This document shows positions 19,501 through 22,335 of a DNA stretch of 22,335 bases, one piece after another; the stretch's first letter is position 1, and every line of letters starts with the position of its first letter. The DNA comes from Plakobranchus ocellatus (taxonomy: Eukaryota > Mollusca > Gastropoda > Plakobranchidae). The stretch spans positions 1,771,188-1,793,522 of the forward strand of contig BLXT01007807.1 of NCBI GenBank assembly GCA_019648995.1. Direction: 5' to 3'. Under the pieces are notes generated by a model that saw only the letters and a list, made by a program, of their open reading frames with translations, did no database searches and was not told the DNA's origin. The position numbers were made by a program, and so were the translations under genes.

Positions 19501-22141
19501 TTTAAAACTTCCACTTAGACATTGATCTTCAAGCTATTCATTTGAGGGGAATCCTGTAGGTATTATGTGGGGGGTTGGTGGCACAGTGGCTATTGAGTCT
19601 GCTTTGAGATCTGAAGGGACCCCTCTGATGCGGGTTCGAGCCCTGTCACCAGCGCCCTGACCTGAAGAGGGCCTGAAAGGATCACCTTGTTGTGGACAGG
19701 CTATATATACAAAAATTTTGTATGAGTGCTTTTACAGAAACAAAGGTGTGGTAGTGTAATTCTGGTTCTAATTCATGTGCATTGATTCAATCTCTCTGTA
19801 TATCACGTTTTATTTCTTTGACCATCCACTTCTATATTGTTAGTAGAAAAATTGCTCTTAGCCATTTACCTAAAAAAAAAAAGCTCTTAAAATTTAATAT
19901 ATCAATTATAAAAAATTTTATTGTGTGCAGGTCATAGAGAGGTTACCCAACCCAATGAGGCAAGGAGAGCAGAGCCCATCACCACTGAGTCTGCGCTTGC
20001 CTGGTTCTCACCATCCAGATCCTGGCAGGTTTATGAAAGGTCAGTTTTTTAATAACTATCAATTTTTCACAGCATCTTAAAAGAGATTCCATTTAAAGTT
20101 AAAAAAAAAAGCCAAGAAAATGTAAAGTAAATGATAGCAAAAGACAAATTACTATTCTATTTTTACGTCTCTGCTGCTTTGATTATTCTGAACCACAATG
20201 CCTTCAGATGAGTAAGATAGATATAAACATGTTTAGGAGAACATTACTAGTATTAGAAGTGCATTCACCTAGATATATTTGGTCCATAAGCAGGTCTGCC
20301 AGAAGATCATGGACGTGACCCACCGCCAGCCCATGGAGAACAGCGTGCACCCTCTAGAGACCTGATGTTCCAGCAAATCATGGAGCATCAACGATTGCAG
20401 CAACACATCCTTATGATGGAGGCAGCTCGGGTTGCAGCAGCTGAAGGTGGGAGGAATGGTGGTCCAGCACCAGGAGGAACCTTCCCTCCTCCAAATATGC
20501 GTCCAGGAGGAGGTGCTGGGCATGAGCAACAGGAAGGACCTGGCAGTAGGAAAGGCTCACTTTCTGGAGGCTCTGCAGGAAGCCAATCTCTCAGTCTTAT
20601 GGAACAGGAATCTATGGCCCACCGAGTGACACCTAAGTCAACTCCACCAGCTCCACAGAGCCCATTCCCACCCATGTCTTTTATGGATCAGCGAGTACCA
20701 GGAAGTGTGTCAAATAGCAGTGGGTCCAAGCCTGGAGATCGGCTCCCTGTCACAGTGGCCAGTGCCTTCATGCAGCCTAGCCCTGGTGGCCACCCTCAGC
20801 ACATGTATCCAACAGAGCTCTCATTGGCAGGGCTTGCAGCTACAGGTCACCACAGCCCGTTTGGTATGATGGGGCGTCTGCCCATGGATCACCGTGGAAT
20901 ATACTCCCCAGGGGGTAATGGAGGACCCCCTGGTGGACCTCAAGGACCTCAGCAACAGCAAGCTCCTCCACACATGCTAAGAGAAGGTCTTCCTTCTGGC
21001 CACTTCCCACCCTTCCAAAGATTTGATGGTAAGAAAGGAGGTGATCCTGGACAAGATCTGGGCATGGGCCCACCCCATGGAATGTTACGCGCTCCATCCC
21101 AGAGCCCCAGCTTAACTCCACAGCTGCAGCCTGCGGATCTTGCACGTATGTCAGCCTTGGGTCATGATCTGCCAGCTAGAGACAGCCCTGTTGGTATCTT
21201 GCAGGTGAGTCTCACTGCTTCATTTGAGAAGATCTTGTAATTTCTTAACCCTATCCATAAAAGGTGTTTTAATATCATATCCATAGGTCGGGGTAACTTA
21301 GTGCCCTTACATTTCAATAGCGATATAGTCTTATCTGTACAAGTGGGGATACTGTGACCCCCATACTTTATTGTAAAAAAAATCGCTATATACCTATCTG
21401 TACGTCGGGGGTAACAAAATCACCCCATACTTTACATAGTGAAAAATAATGGAGGGTTTCGGAAATGACCTCAGGTCAGTTCAAAATTGATTTTCTGTCA
21501 ATCATTATTATATAATCATATTTCAAATTAAATTTTTGAGGAATTCTTAAAAGCTGAAAGGAAAATTCCCTTTTTAAAATCAAATCGTAACATTTCTGAT
21601 ATTCGTAACTCATATTCATACTGTGCATTAATTGTCTCAAAATATTTTGCAATTTATATCTTTATGTTTGTGCGCCATACATCAAATTGGTTGTCTCGCA
21701 AAATGGTATTCCCACATCATTTGTAGCATGATATTTGAGTATTATGATATTTGTCTCCAAAAACAAACTTGCGAGCTGATATTTCAGCAAGTCCAGCTGA
21801 TATGTATGCAAGATGAAATGAGTTGAGAAAGCATTTTGCCTAACAACCTTTCCAGTGAGAACCTCTTCAATTTTGAGTTTTTGTATCCTTTGCCTGTTGT
21901 ATTAAAGTCTGTGTACTCTTGGCTGCTAACTCCTCAGAGGTTCCCTGTAATGTGGCAGGGTGGGCTTGCCCTGAAGAATGAAAGCAGCTATGTACAGATG
22001 CATTTCATCGCTGGTAACCGGCGTCTGCCTTCTCAAGCCTTGCCGCAACCTCTTCCCAATGGAGGGCTTCCTCCTCTCCGCATCAGTCAGAGAATGAGAC
22101 TTGAGCACTCGCAGCTTGATGGGGTGGCAAAACGTATGCAG
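1356..22141 (+). CDS. SPEN: SPEN (Split ends/SHARP) ortholog, interior part, 7 exons, both ends missing
   Basis: Spliced coding region joining 1356-1517, 2695-15971, 16493-17589, 18973-19305, 19931-20039, 20294-21204 and 21938-22141 (16,093 nt, 5,364 full codons). All six introns are GT-AG and every junction keeps phase with no stop, so the model is internally consistent. SPEN proteins are nuclear corepressors: N-terminal RRMs bind RNA, the disordered middle binds nuclear receptors and RBPJ, and the C-terminal SPOC domain recruits SMRT/NCoR and binds phosphoserine peptides. Seen here are the disordered middle and the first half of SPOC. RRMs, start codon, second half of SPOC and stop codon are outside the window. 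The fragment already exceeds human SPEN (about 3,660 residues). RBM15 and other SPOC proteins are much shorter, so SPEN is the only reasonable family. The family call is firm; the exact exon edges are inferred from splice consensus and frame. Confidence 0.93.
1518..2694 (+). other. Intron between exon A and the giant exon
   Basis: 1,177-nt AT-rich intron. Donor GTCAGT is at 1518 and the acceptor is a T-rich tract (2678-2690) with CCAG at 2691-2694. It contains a short GT run followed by a G-rich purine stretch (about 2076-2116) and an 81-codon hydrophobic open frame at 2366-2611. That frame has no domain and no splice context and is probably chance. Confidence 0.8.
2695..15971 (+). CDS. SPEN: SPEN giant exon B (disordered corepressor body)
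   Basis: One 13,277-nt exon, residues 54-4480, open throughout. The acceptor is a poly-T tract with CCAG at 2691-2694. The donor is CAG followed by GTAAAT at 15972. Reading through the donor would add five codons and stop at 15986-15988. Order of segments: Ser/Arg-rich (2695-3500), Gly-rich linker (3578-3660), Ser/acidic (3700-4700), Ser/Thr-rich (5100-7000), Lys/Ser-rich (7000-8160), long charged helix (8165-8926), LxxLL (8960-8974), Lys-rich with acidic Ser clusters (9000-11000), short conserved-looking islands (10961-11020, 11537-11644, 12044-12109), SPQ block (12413-12709), Pro/Gln-rich (12700-14000), basic cluster and helix (13987-14160), RGG box (14297-14356) and Ser/Pro tail. Concentrating the disordered body in one very large exon is also seen in vertebrate SPEN. 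No enzymatic domain is present; the role is scaffolding in the nucleus. Confidence 0.93.
3578..3660 (+). other. SPEN: Gly-rich linker, GGT trinucleotide run
   Basis: Six consecutive Gly codons (mostly GGT, about 3577-3594) followed by GS-rich sequence. It separates the Arg/Lys-rich N-terminal part from a short hydrophobic, helix-like stretch (LHQRKQILLMQIKELG, about 3679-3729). It is probably a flexible linker, and the trinucleotide run is likely length-polymorphic. Confidence 0.75.
5140..5990 (+). other. SPEN: Ser/Thr-rich low-complexity segment
   Basis: About 280 residues dominated by Ser and Thr with Leu, Val and Pro. They are encoded by imperfect TCA/TCC/TCT trinucleotide runs, for example near 5143-5160, 5226-5250 and 5760-5785. 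No fold is visible. Such stretches are targets for O-GlcNAc and phosphorylation in nuclear proteins, but nothing in the sequence proves that here. Confidence 0.8.
8165..8926 (+). other. SPEN: Long charged E/K/R helix (single alpha-helix or coiled coil)
   Basis: Residues 1878-2131 (254 residues) are almost entirely Glu, Lys, Arg and Gln with few hydrophobics. The pattern is EEKEK/REREEK with acidic and basic residues alternating at i to i+4, typical of single alpha-helix (SAH) domains. Proline is absent until the PPPP run at 8927 that ends the block. If fully helical it would span about 38 nm at 0.15 nm per residue. Some Leu at intervals leaves a weak coiled coil possible. The coding strand is roughly nine-tenths purine, giving a long polypurine tract. 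Confidence 0.85.
8960..8974 (+). other. SPEN: LxxLL motif (nuclear-receptor box candidate)
   Basis: Residues 2143-2147 read L-A-A-L-L, in context NELAALLDSND, directly after the charged helix and Pro/Lys hinge. LxxLL in a short amphipathic helix is the classical nuclear-receptor-binding motif, and human SHARP binds receptors through a central receptor-interaction domain. Function here is inferred from the motif and family. Confidence 0.5.
9476..9496 (+). other. SPEN: Monopartite nuclear localisation signal
   Basis: Residues 2315-2321, PKKKKVR, are a classical importin-alpha type basic cluster after a Pro. Other basic clusters nearby (KKKKGK about 9631, KKKKKKYDP about 10064) may act redundantly. 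Nuclear location fits the SPEN family. Confidence 0.7.
10406..10699 (+). repeat. SPEN: 39-bp / 13-residue tandem repeat in coding sequence
   Basis: Seven consecutive units of consensus DKKQEPLNKKEAV start at 10406, 10445, 10484, 10523, 10562, 10601 and 10640 (residues from 2625). A shifted, degenerate eighth start lies at 10685. Units differ mainly at positions 5-8 and in Lys codon use (AAG/AAA). The repeat is in frame, so copy number can change without frameshift. Strong charge and lack of hydrophobics suggest an unstructured or helical spacer. Confidence 0.93.
10961..11020 (+). other. SPEN: Aromatic/hydrophobic island in the Lys-rich region
   Basis: Residues 2810-2829, DVDEFTSFWGHPKPILIPKR, stand out. 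They contain Phe, Phe, Trp and a PILIP core inside several hundred residues almost free of aromatics. Islands like this in disordered corepressors are usually binding motifs. The partner is unknown. Confidence 0.5.
11618..11644 (+). other. SPEN: CoRNR-box-like motif
   Basis: Residues 3029-3037 read LQDVIDEEL, fitting L-x-x-[IV]-I-x-x-x-[IL], the extended corepressor-nuclear-receptor box of NCoR/SMRT. A related core, LDEVI, lies 81 nt upstream at 11537-11551. The match is by pattern only, and short motifs recur by chance in long proteins. Confidence 0.4.
12413..12709 (+). repeat. SPEN: SPQ-repeat block (Ser-Pro rich)
   Basis: About 99 residues (3294-3392) hold 15 Ser-Pro dipeptides, 11 of them SPQ, spaced by 3-9 mostly Gln, His, Arg and Pro residues. 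Dense SP sites are substrates for proline-directed kinases (CDK, MAPK). Spacing is irregular, so this is a motif cluster, not a strict DNA tandem repeat. Confidence 0.85.
13987..14160 (+). other. SPEN: Basic cluster followed by predicted helix
   Basis: A strongly basic run (KKGTRKRRRSNKK) is followed by about 40 residues with regular Ala, Leu, Ile and Glu spacing (ALAEQAIQEIVDSKLEQIHQ and onward). This looks like an amphipathic helix and is one of the few candidate structured pieces between the charged helix and SPOC. It may act as a second NLS plus a helical binding element. Confidence 0.5.
14297..14356 (+). other. SPEN: RGG box
   Basis: Twenty residues (3922-3941), GRGRGRGRGAGRGRRGGRGG, are flanked by NE and NN. 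RGG/RG boxes bind RNA, especially G-quadruplex and structured RNA, and are arginine-methylated. RGRG runs can also bind AT-rich minor groove. It lies far from the expected N-terminal RRMs, between the Pro/Gln-rich part and SPOC. Confidence 0.85.
15972..16492 (+). other. Intron after the giant exon
   Basis: 521-nt AT-rich intron. Donor is GTAAAT at 15972; acceptor is a T-rich tract with TTTTTAG ending at 16492. The in-frame stop 14 nt into the intron (15986-15988) means retention would give a protein lacking SPOC. I saw no AATAAA hexamer in it and nothing else. Confidence 0.8.
16493..17589 (+). CDS. SPEN: SPEN exon C (with paired LxxKVAH motif)
   Basis: Internal exon, residues 4480 (split Gly/Ala codon: G plus CT gives Ala) to 4845. 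The acceptor is TTTTTAG at 16486-16492 and the donor is CAG followed by GTGAGT at 17590. The first part is basic and Ser-rich. A compact, more hydrophobic section (about 16618-16815) holds two similar beta-like strands, LRIKVAH (16687-16707) and LTVKVAH (16777-16797). The rest is Ser/Pro/Ala/His-rich and disordered. In human SHARP the RBPJ-binding segment lies between the large exon body and SPOC and forms a beta hairpin. This section is a positional candidate for an equivalent, but I have no sequence proof. Read-through at the donor stops at 17641-17643. Confidence 0.88.
17590..18972 (+). other. Intron between exons C and D
   Basis: 1,383-nt AT-rich intron. Donor is GTGAGT at 17590; acceptor follows a T-rich tract (18951-18969) with TAG ending at 18972. 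It contains homopolymer runs (poly-T about 17790, C6 then A11 about 18095-18116) and two AATAAA hexamers (18611-18616, 18698-18703). Open frames at 17797-18083 are low-complexity Phe-rich chance frames. I see no RNA gene. Confidence 0.78.
18973..19305 (+). CDS. SPEN: SPEN exon D (Pro/Gly/Ser-rich)
   Basis: Internal phase 0-0 exon of 333 nt encoding residues 4846-4956, starting SQFGFPGHVPP. The acceptor AG at 18971-18972 is chosen over the next AG (18973-18974) because only it keeps phase with exon C and the open frame below. The donor is ACAG followed by GTAATG at 19306. The sequence is Pro, Gly, Ser and Thr-rich with several SP sites and no fold. As a symmetric exon it could be skipped without frameshift, so alternative inclusion is possible. 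Confidence 0.85.
19306..19930 (+). other. Intron between exons D and E
   Basis: 625-nt intron from donor GTAATG to acceptor GTGTGCAG ending at 19930. It contains a C-rich run (C9 at about 19344-19352) and the tRNA-derived SINE-like element described separately. The remainder is AT-rich with no further feature seen. Confidence 0.8.
19574..19723 (+). mobile_element. tRNA-derived SINE-like element
   Basis: The head carries RNA polymerase III promoter boxes: an A box-like TGGCACAGTGG at 19579-19589 and a consensus B box GGTTCGAGCCC at 19633-19643, 54 nt apart. Bases 19574-19580 (GTTGGTG) pair with 19647-19653 (CACCAGC) as a 7-bp acceptor stem with one G-U. A 5-bp T stem with a TTCGAGC loop lies at 19630-19646. 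The anticodon arm is degenerate and the loop lacks the invariant T33, so this is not a working tRNA gene. No CCA end is seen; a non-tRNA tail follows with a GCCCT/AGGGC hairpin (19654-19672) and ends near an A/T palindrome (19707-19723). The 3' end is uncertain and no clear target duplication was found. Confidence 0.62.
19931..20039 (+). CDS. SPEN: SPEN exon E (small)
   Basis: 109-nt exon, residues 4957-4992 plus one base of codon 4993. The acceptor is GTGTGCAG at 19923-19930 and the donor is AAAG followed by GTCAGT at 20040. The open final base G joins GT at 20294-20295 to form Gly. The sequence is VIERLPNPMRQGEQSPSPLS and onward, disordered with SP sites. Length and composition alone would not identify it. 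Support comes from good splice signals and exact phase with both neighbours. Confidence 0.78.
20040..20293 (+). other. Intron between exons E and F
   Basis: 254-nt AT-rich intron with donor GTCAGT at 20040 and acceptor AAGCAG ending at 20293. The polypyrimidine tract is weak. A 15-nt stretch at 20077-20091 is the reverse complement of 18638-18652, which is not more than chance would allow. Confidence 0.75.
20294..21204 (+). CDS. SPEN: SPEN exon F (Pro/Gly/Met-rich, pre-SPOC)
   Basis: 911-nt exon, residues 4993 (split) to 5296. The acceptor is AAGCAG at 20288-20293 and the donor is GCAG followed by GTGAGT at 21205. It begins with a conserved-looking charged stretch (LPEDHGRDPPPAHGEQRAPSRD). 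A Met/Gln-rich amphipathic helix follows (LMFQQIMEHQRLQQHILMM and onward, about 20362-20445). The rest is Gly/Pro/His/Met-rich with many SP and PP pairs and ends ARDSPVGILQ immediately before SPOC. This Pro-rich linker is the usual setting of SPOC in Spen proteins. Read-through would stop at 21238-21240. Confidence 0.9.
21205..21937 (+). other. Intron before the SPOC exon
   Basis: 733-nt AT-rich intron. Donor is GTGAGT at 21205; acceptor is ACTCCTCAG ending at 21937. It holds a small cluster of diverged direct repeats (21285-21440, listed separately). A 64-codon frame at 21632-21826 is probably chance. Confidence 0.8.
21285..21440. repeat. Diverged direct repeats in intron (about 50-63 bp period)
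   Basis: Two clear copies begin TATCTGTAC at 21332 and 21395. Both continue through a G-rich run, a short spacer, a CCCC run and CATACTTTA. A weaker third copy (GGTCGGGGTAAC then GCCCTTACA) starts near 21287. The G-run and C-run of each unit can pair as a short hairpin. The origin is unknown: a decayed mobile element or a minisatellite remnant. Confidence 0.55.
21938..22141 (+). CDS. SPEN: SPEN exon G: N-terminal half of SPOC domain
   Basis: 204-nt phase 0-0 exon, residues 5297-5364, with acceptor CTCAG at 21933-21937 and donor CAG followed by GTGAGT at 22142. It encodes the start of SPOC: RFPVMWQGGLALKNESS (first strand) and VQMHFIAGN, then PPLRISQRMRLE and QLDGVAKRMQ. SPOC of SHARP binds phosphorylated SMRT/NCoR tails and Pol II CTD through a basic patch. 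Lys 5309 (21974-21976) and Arg 5344, 5348 and 5350 (22079, 22091, 22097) match the human patch Lys3516 and Arg3548/3552/3554 in order and exact Arg spacing. A short insertion between strand and Arg cluster (about three residues) is the only length difference. The remaining SPOC half and the stop codon lie beyond the window. Confidence 0.95.
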
Positions 22142-22319
22142 GTGAGTGCTTCATCAGAAATTGATAAAACTATAAATTCTTTCATACTTTCAGTTCTTAG
22201 GTTAATATATCATTTTCTTCCTAAGCAGAGATCAACCTTGGAAGCTTTTAATCATGGTGAGGAGCTGTTACTTTAAGTCACTTTTGTAAGATCCGTTGAA
22301 AAACTACCATGAGTTGCCT
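22142..22319 (+). other. Intron after SPOC first half, 5' part
   Basis: Starts with a strong donor GTGAGT at 22142. AT-rich, no coding signal; an in-frame read-through would stop at 22274-22276. The intron continues out of the window. Confidence 0.8.
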
Positions 22320-22335
22320 CCCCCCCCCCCCCCCC
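22320..22335. repeat. Poly-C run at window edge
   Basis: Sixteen consecutive C to the last base in view, so the length is open. It is intronic. Long C or G homopolymers are common sequencing and assembly break points. Confidence 0.95.

Noticed and set aside
19574-19653. Functional tRNA gene
   Set aside because: A and B boxes and two stems are present, but the D arm is weak and the anticodon loop lacks T33 with a degenerate stem; a SINE head explains it better.
18638-20091. 15-nt inverted repeat (18638-18652 versus 20077-20091) in two introns
   Set aside because: About the number expected by chance in AT-rich sequence of this length; no flanking similarity or target duplication.
21466-21478. 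TGACCT-C-AGGTCA palindrome, like an everted nuclear-receptor half-site pair
   Set aside because: Tempting because SPEN is a receptor corepressor, but several 6-bp-arm palindromes are expected by chance in 22 kb and nothing else supports an enhancer here.

Overview
The window is animal genomic DNA holding one large interior piece of a single protein-coding gene on the + strand: an ortholog of SPEN (Split ends / SHARP / MINT). SPEN is the giant nuclear RNA-binding corepressor that links RRM-bound RNA and DNA-bound factors to SMRT/NCoR-HDAC complexes. The identification rests on the last exon in view (21938-22141), which encodes the first half of a SPOC domain with its phosphoserine-binding basic residues. 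It is also supported by the overall architecture: an enormous, almost wholly disordered Ser/Lys/Glu/Pro-rich body ending in SPOC. Seven exons can be joined through six GT-AG introns with no phase conflict. Together they give one uninterrupted frame of 5,364 codons, open at both ends. Residue numbers below count from the first full codon of the first exon in view (codon 1 starts at 1357).

Layout: 1-1355 is the end of an intron, starting with a (CT)n tract. A short SR-rich exon (1356-1517) and an intron (1518-2694) follow. Then comes a single 13.3-kb exon (2695-15971), encoding in order a Ser/Arg-rich part, a Ser/Thr-rich part, a Lys/Ser-rich part, a ~254-residue charged helix, Lys-rich segments with NLS and nuclear-receptor-type motifs, a 13-residue tandem repeat, an SPQ repeat block, an RGG box, and a Ser/Pro tail. 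Five exons downstream (16493-17589, 18973-19305, 19931-20039, 20294-21204, 21938-22141) lead into SPOC. The window ends in a poly-C run inside the next intron.

Missing from the window are the promoter, the start codon, the RRM exons (expected upstream) and the second half of SPOC with the stop codon (expected downstream). The AT-rich compact introns, a tRNA-derived SINE-like element in one intron, and a protein longer than vertebrate SPEN (about 3,660 residues) and near or above fly Spen (about 5,500) point to an invertebrate bilaterian. A lophotrochozoan such as a mollusc is my guess, at low confidence. I see no second gene, no bacterial-type features and no CRISPR. The long open frames antisense to the big exon are composition shadows.

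I found no new multi-gene system. The points worth a second look are internal to the protein: the giant exon, the charged helix, repeated short motifs, candidate receptor/RBPJ-binding motifs and a C-terminal RGG box. The intronic SINE-like element is a further one.
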